The notes: a model not told the origin generated them from the sequence alone. A stretch of DNA of 64,000 nucleotides from Affinibrenneria salicis (GCF_008710095.1 NZ_VYKJ01000003.1:124001-188000), one strand, 5' to 3'; shown: positions 30,694 to 40,559, counted from the stretch's first letter. A program made the numbers and translations.

Positions 30694-31323
30694 ATGAAAC
30701 AATTATGCGAAAAAAGGATTCTACAATCTAAGCACTATTTTGCTTCTTTAGGGGATATTACCTCGCGTTCACAGTTTGGCGGCTACAGTATCGCGGCAGA
30801 CAAGGTTATTTTTGCGCTGGTATCCAGCGGCGAACTCTATCTGCGCGGCAGTAAACCGTGTGAGGGGTATTTCCTGGCCCGCAATATGTCTTCTCTTATC
30901 TACACAAAGCGCGGCATTCCGGTGCCGTTGAAATATTACTGCGTCGATCAGAGCCTGTGGGATAACCCCATACAATTACTTGATCTCGCAAGAATATCGT
31001 TGGAAAACGCCCGTCGGGATCGCGAAAGTAAGAATCTGCGCGGCAGGCTGAAGGATCTCCCTAATATTAATCATGATATTGAGCGACTGCTATGGAAAGC
31101 GGGTATCAGAAATATAGATGAACTACACCAGCATGGCGCCAGGGAGAGTTATTTAAAGCTCAAGGCAATTCGCAAGGACCTGGGGGTTAATATTTTGCTG
31201 GCGCTGGCCGGAGCCATCTGCGGCACGCACCTGGCGGCGTTGCCGCCGGGCATTCGTACTGAATTACTGGAGTGGTACGAGACCAATACGCCGGCGCCGC
31301 CGTCCCGCGGTTATAAGCGCTGA
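30694..31323 (+). CDS. sxy: Competence regulator Sxy/TfoX
   Basis: Co-activator that lets CRP act at CRP-S promoters of DNA uptake genes. The frame is open from 30,595, but ATG 30,694 (MKQLCEKRILQSKHYFASLG) has SD AAGGGGA and gives 209 aa, identical in length to E. coli Sxy. TfoX_N (FGGYSIAADKVIFALVSSGELYLRG) and TfoX_C (LKDLPNINHDIERLLWKAGI) domains are both present. It is divergent from sulA. Confidence 0.92.
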   Translation: MKQLCEKRILQSKHYFASLGDITSRSQFGGYSIAADKVIFALVSSGELYLRGSKPCEGYFLARNMSSLIYTKRGIPVPLKYYCVDQSLWDNPIQLLDLARISLENARRDRESKNLRGRLKDLPNINHDIERLLWKAGIRNIDELHQHGARESYLKLKAIRKDLGVNILLALAGAICGTHLAALPPGIRTELLEWYETNTPAPPSRGYKR

Positions 31324-31373
31324 CGCAACGGCCGCAGTCCGGCGTCAGGGCGGCTTACTTAAGCGCCGGCCGG

Positions 31374-33536
31374 TTAAGCCGCCGCGTCGTCGGCCGGCTC
31401 TATCGGCTTAATCATGTCGCTTTTTAATTGATTGAGTTCCGGCAGCAAATCGATCAGCAAACTGATTTGCTGCAGGATCAGTTGATCTTTGCTCTCCGGT
31501 TCCGGCGTCAGGTTCTGGATTCGCTCCTGCATGGCGCGCAGCCGATGATTAATCTGCTCGCTGTCGGCATCAGAGTGATGAAGCGCATCATCGACATAGC
31601 ACACGGCGTCGTTCAGCAACTTCAGTATCTCCTCGTTTTCTATTTTTTCGCGGTGGGCGCCGAGCGTGGAGATATAGCTGAGCAGCGTATGGTTGAGGCA
31701 CATCAGGCGAAATGCCTTTTCCATCTTGTCCTGAGTGCCGCGCGGTTCCGCCGACATATTCGAGACGACAGAGGCCAGTTCCGCATCTGAATTATGCGCA
31801 TCGCGCCGGGCGATACGGTAAGTCAGCGCATTATTTTTCCCCTGATGGTACTGCTCCAGAATGGCATCGAGGTAACGGCAGTTGGCGTCCAGCGTTTTGT
31901 TGATAATCGCCGGCAGGCCGCGAAAACGCCAGTCGGGCCAGATAAAGCTCACCGCCGCCCATGCAATCGCGCAGCCGACCAGCGTATCCAGCACGCGCGG
32001 CGCGGCTACCTCGAACCCTTCGCCCAGCAGATTGAAGCAGAGCAGCACCAGCAGAGTGATAAACATGGTGGCATGAGCATATTGTACATTGCGGAAAGCG
32101 AAAAACAGCACGCCGCTGATGACAATCAGCGTCATCTGACCTTCCAGCGACGGAACGAAGTAGAGCACCGGCAGACCGATTAAAACCCCGGCGAGGGTGC
32201 CGATGATCCTGAGGGCCAGGCGGCGCCGGGTCGCGTTGTAGTTTGGCTGGCAGACGAACAGACTGGTGAGCAGAATCCAGTAACCGTGATGCATACCGGT
32301 TACCTGAATGATCGCGTAACCGAGGCATAGCACTACCGACATGCGGATAGCATGGCGAAACAGCGCCGATTTAGGCGTTAAATGGCGACTGAGACGCAGG
32401 CGAATATCGCTCCAGCCATGGAGCTTGTCATCAGCCAGCCGATTTTCCTGAGTATCGCCGTTTGGCCGTTCGAGTGCCTGTTCAGACTCGATCGTCGCCA
32501 GTTGGGCATCGATAGCGCGCAGATTATTGAGCAAATAGCGCAGCGCTTTCATTTGCGCCGGATCGACGCTGGAAGACGCGCGCGTCAGCGCGGCGTCAAG
32601 GTGGACAAATGCGCGCTCGAACCTGCCGTCGTGCTGGTATTTCTGCCGCAGCAGGATCGACTGCGACAGCTGCTGGCAGGCTCTGGCCTGCATAGTCAGC
32701 AGGCGCTGGAAGCGAAACAAAATATCGCTGTAACGCAGCGTTTCCCGCACCCGGGCATACTGGATGTGCGAGGAGCTTGCCCGTTCATGGATATCCTGCG
32801 CGACAAAATAGTAATGCAGGGTACGGCGCGTTCCGCGCTGGCCGCGATCGCCGCGCAGCCGGGTCAGCAGCGAGGCTTTTGCCTGGTTGAGCGTCGCGAC
32901 CAGCACGCCGTTGGCCATCGCCACATCGATCAGCGGCCTGTCGGTATTTTCTTCCAAATCGGGATCGAACAGGCTGGCCTTGGCGTCGAGATAATGCGAC
33001 AGCTGTGCGTAGCACTGGGCGATACTGTCCTGCAGAGGACGGATAGGGAAAATCAGGTGACCCAGCAGGCGCAGCAGGTTATACCACAGGGCGCCGGTCA
33101 GCAGCAGCGCCGGCTGTTGATACCAGTTGTCGTACAGGGAAATGCCCAGCATGGTATAGACCGCGATCAGCAGTGCGCCGAACGCGATCGTGGCGTAGCG
33201 CTGCCCCAGCGCGCCGAGCAGAATAAAGCCACAGGTCGAGAACAGCAGACCCGCGGCGAATAGCCAGGGATAGGGGTACAGCAGCTCAATGGAGACGGAG
33301 GCGATAAGAAAGCAAAACAGCGTAATAAACAGGTTGCGCAGGCGACCGGTCAGGCGATCGTCCAGATCGGTCAGCGCGGCGGCCACCACGCCGAGCGTCA
33401 CCGGTATGGTCATCGTCGGCTGATCCAGCCACCAGGGGATCGCGGCCGCCACCGACAGCGCGATAAAAATACGAATATTGTAAAGCCAGCTGCTGTTATA
33501 GATATAACGACGAATCCCTGATGAAAAAGCAAGCAC
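31374..33536 (-). CDS. yccS: YccS-type FUSC-family inner-membrane protein
   Basis: The 720-aa protein (E. coli 717) has two blocks of about five membrane helices, each followed by a cytosolic helical region, the FUSC/aromatic-acid exporter architecture. The sequence starts MLAFSSGIRRYIYNSSWLYNIR as in the family. Transport substrate unknown. yccF is immediately upstream (22 nt) on the same strand, probably one operon. Confidence 0.9.
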   Translation of the reverse strand: MLAFSSGIRRYIYNSSWLYNIRIFIALSVAAAIPWWLDQPTMTIPVTLGVVAAALTDLDDRLTGRLRNLFITLFCFLIASVSIELLYPYPWLFAAGLLFSTCGFILLGALGQRYATIAFGALLIAVYTMLGISLYDNWYQQPALLLTGALWYNLLRLLGHLIFPIRPLQDSIAQCYAQLSHYLDAKASLFDPDLEENTDRPLIDVAMANGVLVATLNQAKASLLTRLRGDRGQRGTRRTLHYYFVAQDIHERASSSHIQYARVRETLRYSDILFRFQRLLTMQARACQQLSQSILLRQKYQHDGRFERAFVHLDAALTRASSSVDPAQMKALRYLLNNLRAIDAQLATIESEQALERPNGDTQENRLADDKLHGWSDIRLRLSRHLTPKSALFRHAIRMSVVLCLGYAIIQVTGMHHGYWILLTSLFVCQPNYNATRRRLALRIIGTLAGVLIGLPVLYFVPSLEGQMTLIVISGVLFFAFRNVQYAHATMFITLLVLLCFNLLGEGFEVAAPRVLDTLVGCAIAWAAVSFIWPDWRFRGLPAIINKTLDANCRYLDAILEQYHQGKNNALTYRIARRDAHNSDAELASVVSNMSAEPRGTQDKMEKAFRLMCLNHTLLSYISTLGAHREKIENEEILKLLNDAVCYVDDALHHSDADSEQINHRLRAMQERIQNLTPEPESKDQLILQQISLLIDLLPELNQLKSDMIKPIEPADDAAA

Positions 33537-33558
33537 AAATCAATCCTCTGACTGCTGA

Positions 33559-34005
33559 TTAACGATAGCGACGGCGGGCATTCGCTTCGCGCGCGGCCTG
33601 AGCTTCTTCGACGGACACCACTCTGCGGCCGACCGGCCACAGCGCGATAGCGGCAAGTTTAAAATTGGCAAAGCCAACCGGAATGCCAATAATCGTCAGG
33701 CACTGCGCAATGCCGCTGAAGATATGCGCCAGGCACAGCCACCAGCCGAAAAAAATAACCCAGAAGATATTCAGCAGGGTGCCGCCGGCATTCAGCAGTG
33801 CGTTTTTCTCGTCGGGATAGAGTTCATCGACGTGAACGGCTTCATTGCCATAGGGAAAAAGCGATAGCCGGGTAATTTCCCAGCAGGAGCGAGTCAGCGG
33901 CAGAGTAAAGACCAATACGATGCTGATCAGCGTGGCCAGAAGCCAGGACAACGTGGTGAAAAATCCGCCGAGAACAAAATTAAGAATGTTCAGTACAGTA
34001 CGCAT
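33559..34005 (-). CDS. yccF: YccF inner-membrane protein (DUF307 pair)
   Basis: The 148-aa membrane protein has duplicated hydrophobic modules with glycine/tryptophan-rich turns (NFVLGGFFTTLSWLLATL and NIFWVIFFGWWLCLAHIFSG). Function is unknown, although the family recurs across bacteria. The start has an SD-like AGAGAG before the ATG. It precedes yccS. Confidence 0.9.
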   Translation of the reverse strand: MRTVLNILNFVLGGFFTTLSWLLATLISIVLVFTLPLTRSCWEITRLSLFPYGNEAVHVDELYPDEKNALLNAGGTLLNIFWVIFFGWWLCLAHIFSGIAQCLTIIGIPVGFANFKLAAIALWPVGRRVVSVEEAQAAREANARRRYR

Positions 34006-34169
34006 AAACTCTCTCTGTATAGCCTTTTGAAGAAAACCCTATGATGAAAAAGGATTATTACATCAAACAGGCGGATATTCTAACCCTGTTTTTAAGGCTG
34101 GAGCGTCAATGCCGGTAACAGTAAACTACCTCACTTGACTGCAACCGCACACCGTTATGGCGCAAAGAT

Positions 34170-36227
34170 ATGGAACTTAAATCAACCGCTCTTGGCCGAC
34201 ATCTGGCGCAGCACCCCTATAACCGGGTCAGATTACTGAACGCCGGGGTGGAAGTCAGCGGGGAAAAGCATCAGTACCTGATTCCTTTTAACCAACTGAT
34301 TAATATTCAGTGTCGGCGCGGGCTGGTGTGGGGTGAGCTGGAGTTTGAATTGCCCGCCGCCAAAGTGGTGCGTCTGCACGGTACGGAGTGGCAGGAAACC
34401 CTGGCGTTTTATCGCTGTCTGCTGCAGTCGTGGCAGGCATGGAGCGAGGAGATGAGTCAGGTCAGCGCCGCCGCTCTGCGGGAACAAGGCGCCGCCATCG
34501 ATAAGCAGATACTGCAGGACGACTGGTTCCGGCGCGCTGAACTCAGTCAGTTGCAGGACGCGATTCGTCGCACCCTTGCGTCTCTGCCGTTGCCCACTGA
34601 GCGGCTGGGCGAGTTTGAACGCTGTCAGGCCGATTATCACCGCTGTCTGCAGTGGCTGGATCAGGGCGAAAAACAACGCGCCCAGCGCAATCAGCGCTGG
34701 TCCGACACCATGCTGGAAACGCATCGGGATTTTTTCCAGACGGTGGAGACGTCGCCGCTCAATACGACTCAGTGCCGGGCGGTGGTCAACGGCGAAGACG
34801 CGGTGTTAGTGCTGGCGGGCGCGGGCAGCGGCAAAACGTCCGTCCTGGTCGCAAGGGCGGCCTGGCTGCTGCTGCGCCAGGCCGCCTCGCCAGAGCAAAT
34901 CTTGCTGCTGGCTTTTGGTCGCCAGGCGGCGCAGGAAATGAATCAGCGCATAGTCTCGCGCCTGCATAACGAAGAGATTGAAGCGCGCACTTTTCATTCG
35001 CTGGCGCTGCATATTATCCGGCAGAGCAGCAATAAAGCGCCGGCGATCAGCGCGCTTGAAACCAACAGCCAGAGTCGGCGCGCATTGCTGATCCAGCACT
35101 GGCGTCAGCAGTGCGGAGAAAAGAAAGCACAGGCGAAAGGATGGCGGCAGTGGCTGACGGAAGAACTGGGCTGGACATTGCCCGAAGGCGAATTCTGGCA
35201 GGACGATAAGCTGGCTGAGCGGCTGGCGGGTCGGCTGGAACGCTGGCTGGGTTTAATCCGTATGCACGGCGGCAGTCAGAATGACATGATCGCCGGGGCG
35301 CCGGAAGCGCTGCGTCCGCTGTTTCAGCAGCGCATCCGCCTGATGGCGCCGCTGCTGAAAGCCTGGAAAAAAGCGTTAAAAGAAGAGGGCGCGGTGGATT
35401 TTTCCGGCCTGATCCATCAGGCGGTTAATTTGCTGGATAAAGGCCGATTTATCAGCCCGTGGAAACATATTCTGGTGGACGAATTTCAGGATATATCACC
35501 CCAGCGCGCGCAACTGCTGGCGGCGTTGCGGCGTCAGAACACGCGCACCTGCCTGTTCGCCGTTGGCGATGACTGGCAGGCTATTTATCGCTTTAGCGGA
35601 GCGGAACTCTCTCTGACGACGCGTTTTACGCAAAACTTCGGTGACAGCGATCAGTGCGCGCTGGACACTACCTATCGTTTTAACCAGCGTATTGGCGAAG
35701 TCGCCAGTCAGTTTGTGCAGCAGAATCCGCATCAGCTCAAAAAGGCGTTGAACAGTCTGACCAGCGGCAGCAAAAAATCCGTCGCTATTCTGCCGCAGGA
35801 GCAACTGGAGCCATTGCTGGATAAACTCAGCGGCTATGTTAAAGAGGATGAGCGCATCCTGATTTTGGCGCGCTATCACCATTTGCGCCCGCAGATTTTG
35901 CAGAAAGCGCCGACGCGCTGGCCGAAACTGCAGATCGATTTCATGACCATCCACGCCAGTAAAGGGCAGCAGGCCGAATACGTAATTATTCTCGGGCTGC
36001 ATGAGGGCCATGACGGTTTTCCCGCGCCGGCGCGGGAATCTATTCTGGAACAGGTACTGCTGCCGGAGCCGGAGGATTTCCCTCACGCGGAAGAGCGTCG
36101 GCTGTTGTATGTCGCGTTGACCAGAGCTAAATATCAGGTCTGGCTGATGCAGGATAAGGACAAACCGTCAGTTTTTATTGCCGAACTGCAGCAATCAGGC
36201 GTCGCTATTCAGCGCAAACCGGGGTAA
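34170..36227 (+). CDS. helD: DNA helicase IV
   Basis: 3'-5' superfamily 1 helicase in RecF-type recombination. The 685 aa (E. coli 684) carry an N-terminal HelD-specific domain, Walker A VLAGAGSGKTSVLVARAAWL, motif II VDEFQDISPQRAQLL, QAIYRFSGAE (motif III) and late motifs TIHASKGQQAEYVIILGL and RRLLYVALTRAKYQVWL. A single gene divergent from yccF, as in E. coli. Confidence 0.95.
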   Translation: MELKSTALGRHLAQHPYNRVRLLNAGVEVSGEKHQYLIPFNQLINIQCRRGLVWGELEFELPAAKVVRLHGTEWQETLAFYRCLLQSWQAWSEEMSQVSAAALREQGAAIDKQILQDDWFRRAELSQLQDAIRRTLASLPLPTERLGEFERCQADYHRCLQWLDQGEKQRAQRNQRWSDTMLETHRDFFQTVETSPLNTTQCRAVVNGEDAVLVLAGAGSGKTSVLVARAAWLLLRQAASPEQILLLAFGRQAAQEMNQRIVSRLHNEEIEARTFHSLALHIIRQSSNKAPAISALETNSQSRRALLIQHWRQQCGEKKAQAKGWRQWLTEELGWTLPEGEFWQDDKLAERLAGRLERWLGLIRMHGGSQNDMIAGAPEALRPLFQQRIRLMAPLLKAWKKALKEEGAVDFSGLIHQAVNLLDKGRFISPWKHILVDEFQDISPQRAQLLAALRRQNTRTCLFAVGDDWQAIYRFSGAELSLTTRFTQNFGDSDQCALDTTYRFNQRIGEVASQFVQQNPHQLKKALNSLTSGSKKSVAILPQEQLEPLLDKLSGYVKEDERILILARYHHLRPQILQKAPTRWPKLQIDFMTIHASKGQQAEYVIILGLHEGHDGFPAPARESILEQVLLPEPEDFPHAEERRLLYVALTRAKYQVWLMQDKDKPSVFIAELQQSGVAIQRKPG

Positions 36228-36395
36228 TCCGGCGTCTGCGGCGAAGGTTTGAAACCGGTATGCGGCATCCATAGCGAGGCGCATACCGACCAGGCGGCTA
36301 TCTTCTTTGGTCAGCGGGGCGGCGCAGGGAATGTGCGAGAATTAACCGGTGAGGCGCCCGGCACGGAGGCCTCACCTGGTAGTCTGTGCGGCGAC

Positions 36396-36854
36396 TTACT
36401 GCAGACGGGATCTTAAATATTTCTGATAATCCGGAATAGTAATATCGACCGGTTGATTAAAAAATTCGGAATTTATCAGAAAGTTAGCTGTTGAGCGATT
36501 AGTCGCGACCGGAATATTCCATACGGTGGCCAGACGCAGCAACGCCTTGACGTCCGGATCGTGCGGTACAGCGTTGAGCGGATCCCAGAAAAAAATCAAT
36601 ACATCAATCTTTCCTTCCGATATCAACGCGCCAACCTGCTGATCGCCCCCCATCGGACCGCTTAGCATGCTGGTGACCGGCAAACCTGTTTTTAACTGAA
36701 CCAAATTACCGGTTGTCCCGGTAGCGTAGAGTTCGTGCTGAGCCAGCTGGGCTTTATTGTTTTCAACCCAATTCAGCAGGGAATCTTTGCAGTGATCATG
36801 CGCGACCAAAGCAATGTGTTTACGGGCTGCAATGGTGCGAGTGGTCTGCTCCAT
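36396..36854 (-). CDS. mgsA: Methylglyoxal synthase
   Basis: Converts dihydroxyacetone phosphate to methylglyoxal, a glycolytic bypass under phosphate stress. It is 152 aa, as in E. coli. Substrate and catalytic residues lie in [20 protein letters not shown] and [14 protein letters not shown], with FWDPL and the DVKALLR His/Asp region following. Upstream of the stop is a GGTGAGGC/GCCTCACC inverted repeat (36,347-36,380) that may terminate it. Confidence 0.95.
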   Translation of the reverse strand: MEQTTRTIAARKHIALVAHDHCKDSLLNWVENNKAQLAQHELYATGTTGNLVQLKTGLPVTSMLSGPMGGDQQVGALISEGKIDVLIFFWDPLNAVPHDPDVKALLRLATVWNIPVATNRSTANFLINSEFFNQPVDITIPDYQKYLRSRLQ

Positions 36855-36980
36855 GGTTACTTCCTTACGTCAAAGTGGTTTGCACAGATTACGAAAACTG
36901 CGTTTTAATACCAGCGTTAAAACTGAAAAATGCGGACAGCTATCAGAAATTTAAACGTTTTACTGTAAACCGGCGGAAAA

Positions 36981-37676
36981 TTATCGGGACTGGTGGTCGC
37001 GCGCCCAATTCAGGAAGCGTTGCTGCGTTTCCCTGTCGGCTTGCTGGAACCAGTAGTGTAGCAGGCTCTCCGCGTTTTGAGCGTCGGGGATATCGGCAGG
37101 CTGCGACGGCAGAGGATCATCCGGCTGATGCGACCAGATATCGGGCAATTTGCTGTGATGGACGGGGTCGCGCGGGTTAACAAAGGCCGCGACGGAGGCC
37201 TCTTTGCCCGATGCGTTGTATTTCGCCAGCAATTGCGCCGGATTGCTTTTCTCCGCGGCGTCGGGCTCGATATTTAGCCGATCGTAAGATGCCTGCACCG
37301 CTTGTTGTTGCTGGTCGACTAATTGCCAGCGCGGATTTTTATCAAAGCGACGGCGCTCCTGCGCGCTGCCGAGTGCCGGCAGTCGGATGCTGACCGCGGT
37401 AAGATTCTGCGTGTTGAACGTAGTGATGAGCGGTTGTGACTGATACAGCCGCGCGGATGTCGTCTGCGGATCGCCAGGACTGACCACCTTAAAAAGAATC
37501 TGGTGCTGCCCGTTATCCAGCTCCAGACTATCCGCGCCTTTGAACAGCGAACCGGACAGTTGTCTGCCATCAACAATCATCAGTTCGATTTCGGGGCTTA
37601 ATTTCAGGGTTGTAGCGACGGCTGGCGTACTGATAGCGGCAACCAAGAATCCCGCGGCGACAAAACCGTGTTTCAT
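36981..37676 (-). CDS. yccT: YccT family secreted protein (DUF2057)
   Basis: The 231-aa protein has a Sec signal (MKHGFVAAGFLVAAISTPAVA). Start at 37,676 chosen over 37,709 because SD AGGAAG lies 6 nt upstream and the signal begins there. DUF2057 hallmarks include KLSPEIELMIVDGRQL and DNGQHQILFKV. E. coli YccT (CsgI) restrains curli assembly; that role here is inferred from family only. A perfect dyad lies 53 bp upstream. Confidence 0.85.
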   Translation of the reverse strand: MKHGFVAAGFLVAAISTPAVATTLKLSPEIELMIVDGRQLSGSLFKGADSLELDNGQHQILFKVVSPGDPQTTSARLYQSQPLITTFNTQNLTAVSIRLPALGSAQERRRFDKNPRWQLVDQQQQAVQASYDRLNIEPDAAEKSNPAQLLAKYNASGKEASVAAFVNPRDPVHHSKLPDIWSHQPDDPLPSQPADIPDAQNAESLLHYWFQQADRETQQRFLNWARDHQSR

Positions 37677-37728
37677 GCATCTTCCTAAACAAACGTTAAT
37701 TCCAGTCATTGTTGAGCAATTGATTTAG

Positions 37729-37754
37729 TGTGTCAAAGGTTTCAAACTGACACA
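37729..37754. promoter_or_regulatory. Dyad TGTGTCA-N12-TGACACA upstream of yccT
   Basis: Perfect 7-bp inverted arms separated by 12 bases, 53-78 bp upstream of yccT. It could be an operator; I cannot name the regulator. Confidence 0.4.
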
Positions 37755-38053
37755 TTTTGTAAAATATGGCGGCGCGGCGTTTTGTAAAAATCCGGTGCGG
37801 ATGTGACGGCGAAAGCATTCTGCACAACGTGCGGTCCGCGAGGTTTCTCATGATGCGCGTTTGTGGGATACACTGAAGATAAGCATGTGGAAGGGCCGCC
37901 GCCGCGCAACGCCCGGCGCTGAATATAAACGCTGACGAGACGTTTATTCGGCGTCCTTGCCCGGCGGTGAGAGGGCGCAGCAACGCAGCCCGCTCAGCAG
38001 CATCAGAAGGATAAAGACTGGATATGGGCAGAGATAAGCAGGGTGGTATTCTC

Positions 38054-38467
38054 ATGAAGGACAGTGATATTGCTGCCGTATTGAACACGGTAAAAAACAT
38101 TGCGCTAGTCGGCGCCAGCGATAATCCATCCCGTCCCAGTTTCGGCGTGATGGAGTATTTGCTGCGGCAAGGCTATCGGGTATTTCCCGTCAGCCCAAAG
38201 CTGGCCGGCCAGCTGCTGCTGGGGCAGACTGTATATGCCAGTCTCGATCAGATTCCGCATCCCGTTGACATGGTGGACGTGTTCAGACAGCCCGAAGCGG
38301 CCTGGGGCGTCGCGCAGCAAGCGATTGCTATTGGCGCTCGCGTTCTCTGGCTGCAGATCGGCGTGATCAATGAGCAGGCCGCCGTACTGGCCGGCAATGC
38401 AGGACTAACCGTGGTGATGGATCGCTGTCCAAAAATTGAAATTCCCCGTCTGGGGCTGGAGCAGTAG
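38054..38467 (+). CDS. yccU: YccU-type CoA-binding protein
   Basis: A small Rossmann-fold CoA_binding_2 protein. ATG 38,054 ([22 protein letters not shown]) gives 137 aa, equal to E. coli YccU; a longer frame begins at 38,024. The nucleotide-binding loop [15 protein letters not shown] and the [13 protein letters not shown] end are conserved. In E. coli hspQ and rlmI follow; here yccX follows after 29 nt instead. Confidence 0.9.
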   Translation: MKDSDIAAVLNTVKNIALVGASDNPSRPSFGVMEYLLRQGYRVFPVSPKLAGQLLLGQTVYASLDQIPHPVDMVDVFRQPEAAWGVAQQAIAIGARVLWLQIGVINEQAAVLAGNAGLTVVMDRCPKIEIPRLGLEQ

Positions 38468-38496
38468 TAGTTCCCTGCTTTAAACAGGAGCAAATA

Positions 38497-38775
38497 ATGG
38501 CGATATCCGCAGTGGCCGCCTGGGTTTACGGTTTTGTTCAGGGAGTGGGATTTAGGTATAACACGCAGCGCCAGGCGTTAAAACTGGGGTTGAGCGGTTA
38601 TGCTCGTAATCTTGATGACGGCAGCGTCGAGGTGATCGCCTGCGGCGACGCCGAGGCCGTCGATCAATTAATCGCCTGGATTAAGCAGGGCGGGCCGCGG
38701 GGCGCGCACGTCGATAGAGTGCTGACGGAACCGCATGGTAAAACCGATTATGACGGTTTCCAGATCCGCTACTAA
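38497..38775 (+). CDS. yccX: Acylphosphatase
   Basis: Hydrolyses carboxyl-phosphate bonds. The 92-aa protein has catalytic Arg20 in VQGVGFRY and Asn38 in [20 protein letters not shown] precedes the ATG. Its stop codon TAA is the first three bases of repeat family A copy 1, so the gene's 3' end and the element overlap. Confidence 0.94.
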   Translation: MAISAVAAWVYGFVQGVGFRYNTQRQALKLGLSGYARNLDDGSVEVIACGDAEAVDQLIAWIKQGGPRGAHVDRVLTEPHGKTDYDGFQIRY

Positions 38776-38939
38776 GTCGTTTCGCGCATTGATGCTTCAC
38801 TTTTGACCAGGCTACAATGCGTAACTGATGATAAGTGAATTAAAACAATCATAAAAAACAGCGAGGCGGGCTTTAATTATAGTATCGCTGTCACTCAACC
38901 TGCATAGGCCAATGTAGCGCTGTTATGCGAAGCTATTTA
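38773..38939. mobile_element. Family A small inverted-repeat element, copy 1 (167 bp)
   Basis: A non-coding element between convergent yccX and tusE. Its left end (TAAGTCGTTTCGCGCATTGA) is a decayed version of the family end TAAATAGCTTCGCGCATTGA, and its right end is ATGCGAAGCTATTTA. The inner part (GCTTCACTTTTGACCA, TAACTGATGAT, ACAATCATAAAAAAC, GTCACTCAAC) aligns over its whole length with three copies 3-6 kb downstream. Same orientation as copy 3. No coding capacity. Confidence 0.85.
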
Positions 38940-38940
38940 G

Positions 38941-39270
38941 TCAGATACATTTTACCGGTTTAGGCAATCCGGCTATTTTAGTGGCCTGCTTTGCCGGCCC
39001 CCTGGGAAACAGGCGATATAAATAGCGGCTATTGCCCTTCTCCTCGCCGTATTTTTTCGCCATCGCTTTTACCAACATGCGAATAGCGGGCGAGGTATTA
39101 AACTGCAGATAAAACTCCCGCACAAAGCGCACGACTTCCCAGTGTGCTTCGCTGAGTTGAATTCCTTCCTGTTCGGCCAACACCGGCGCCAGCGCTTCCT
39201 GCCAGTCCGCGCTATTTTTCAAATAGCCCTGCGCGTCGGTTTCAATAACCCTGCCTTCGAATTCAAGCAT
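38941..39270 (-). CDS. tusE: Sulfur-relay protein TusE
   Basis: TusE takes sulfur from TusBCD and hands it to MnmA for 2-thiolation of tRNA wobble uridine. It is 109 aa, as in E. coli, with the reactive Cys as penultimate residue (LPKPVKCI). Core [23 protein letters not shown] is intact. The stop lies one base from family A copy 1. Confidence 0.95.
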   Translation of the reverse strand: MLEFEGRVIETDAQGYLKNSADWQEALAPVLAEQEGIQLSEAHWEVVRFVREFYLQFNTSPAIRMLVKAMAKKYGEEKGNSRYLYRLFPRGPAKQATKIAGLPKPVKCI

Positions 39271-39334
39271 ACAACCTCAATAGCAATCAGAAAACGGCGG
39301 AGAGTTTAACAAAAATCGCGCGCAGGGAAAAAGA

Positions 39335-39362
39335 GAAAAGGCCCTGCGTAAGCAGGGCCTGG
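39335..39362 (-). terminator. yccA terminator
   Basis: AGGCCCTGC-GTAA-GCAGGGCCT with an A-rich left flank (T-run on the - strand) downstream of yccA. Confidence 0.75.
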
Positions 39363-39492
39363 AGGGCAGGGATAGTTTATCCCCTCATACTTCAGTTATC
39401 TGTGCGCTGACCCGTTACCTGACCATCCCGGGGCCACGCCCCTTCAGGCCAGCGTTGATGCTGTGCATATCGGCCCCTCTCCGGGGCGCGCT

Positions 39493-40152
39493 TTATTCGT
39501 TACGCGCGAAACCCAGAATGCTGAGCAGGCTGACGAAGATGTTGTAGAGCGAAACATACAACCCAACCGTGGCGCGAATATAGTTGGTTTCGCCGCCGTG
39601 GATGATATTGCTGGTTTCCCACAGAATCGCGCCGGCGGAAAACAGAATAAACAGCGCGCTGATTGCCAGTTGCAGCGCGGGGATTTGCAGGAACAGATTA
39701 GCGATTACCGCTACCAGCAGCACGACAAAGCCCGCCATCATCATGCCGGACAGGAAAGACATATCTTTCCGGGTTGTCAGCACATAGGCCGAACAGCAGA
39801 AAAAGACCAGCGCGGTGCCGCCCAGCGCCAGCATAATGATGTCGCCCGCGCCGGAGGCGATAAAGGAACTCAGGATCGGTCCCAGCGTGTACCCCATAAA
39901 GCCTGTCAGGGCAAAGACCGCTAAAATCCCGGCTGGACGGTTAGCCAGTCTGTAAGTCAGAAACATCAGGCCGTAAAAACCGACCAGCATCAAAATCAGC
40001 CCTGGTCCCGGCAGATTGAAAGCGGTGCTGAGGGTTGCCGTCAGTGCGGAAAAACCCAGCGTCAGGGACAACAGGAAATAGGTATTACGCAGCACTTTGT
40101 GTGTGCTGAGTAGCGAACCTTCACTTGAGGTAGCAATAAAAGAACGATCCAT
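39493..40152 (-). CDS. yccA: FtsH modulator YccA (BAX inhibitor-1 family)
   Basis: Seven-helix inner-membrane protein of 219 aa; in E. coli it is a substrate and modulator of the FtsH protease and protects jammed SecY. The cytosolic N-terminus ([26 protein letters not shown]) is the FtsH-accessible tail, and seven hydrophobic segments follow. It precedes serT as in E. coli. Confidence 0.94.
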   Translation of the reverse strand: MDRSFIATSSEGSLLSTHKVLRNTYFLLSLTLGFSALTATLSTAFNLPGPGLILMLVGFYGLMFLTYRLANRPAGILAVFALTGFMGYTLGPILSSFIASGAGDIIMLALGGTALVFFCCSAYVLTTRKDMSFLSGMMMAGFVVLLVAVIANLFLQIPALQLAISALFILFSAGAILWETSNIIHGGETNYIRATVGLYVSLYNIFVSLLSILGFARNE

Positions 40153-40338
40153 AACAGTGACTCTCTCTTAATCAGGGGGCCATTATCCAACTAAAGAGAG
40201 TAAATAGTTGCCTGCCGTTATTAAAGATGGTTTACCCTTCTTTACTCTGCAATTCGCTATTTTTATGAACATTATGTTGATTTTGCATGCTATTGGCGCG
40301 TAACAGGCTATTTTTACGGCAGTTGAACGCAATCATGC

Positions 40339-40367
40339 TTTACAAGCTACGGTACTCTGTTTATAGT
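40339..40367 (+). promoter_or_regulatory. serT promoter
   Basis: TTTACA, 17-bp spacer, TATAGT; the tRNA begins 13 nt after the -10. The GC-rich discriminator TTCGCCCC is typical of stringently controlled tRNA promoters. Confidence 0.8.
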
Positions 40368-40379
40368 TCGCCCCATTGC

Positions 40380-40467
40380 GGAGGAGTGGCCGAGTGGTTG
40401 AAGGCACCGGTCTTGAAAACCGGCGACTCGAAAGGGTTCTAGAGTTCGAATCTCTACTCCTCCGCCA
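40380..40467 (+). tRNA. serT: tRNA-Ser (anticodon TGA)
   Basis: 88 nt including encoded CCA. The acceptor stem GGAGGAG/CTCCTCC pairs perfectly, the anticodon loop CTTGAAA gives TGA, and there is a class II long variable arm (GACTCGAAAGGGTTCTAG). Close to E. coli serT and in the same position. Its 3' end marks the border between conserved backbone and the decayed accessory region. Confidence 0.97.
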
Positions 40468-40534
40468 CTTATTCAGTAAAATCAATAAGTTACAAGTGAA
40501 TTTTGATTTTACTCTGCATAAAGTGCAGCATAAA

Positions 40535-40559
40535 AGTCCCGTAGAAAGGGGCTTTTTTT
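40535..40559 (+). terminator. serT terminator
   Basis: AGTCCC-GTAGAAA-GGGGCT (one G-T pair) followed by seven T. Confidence 0.7.
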
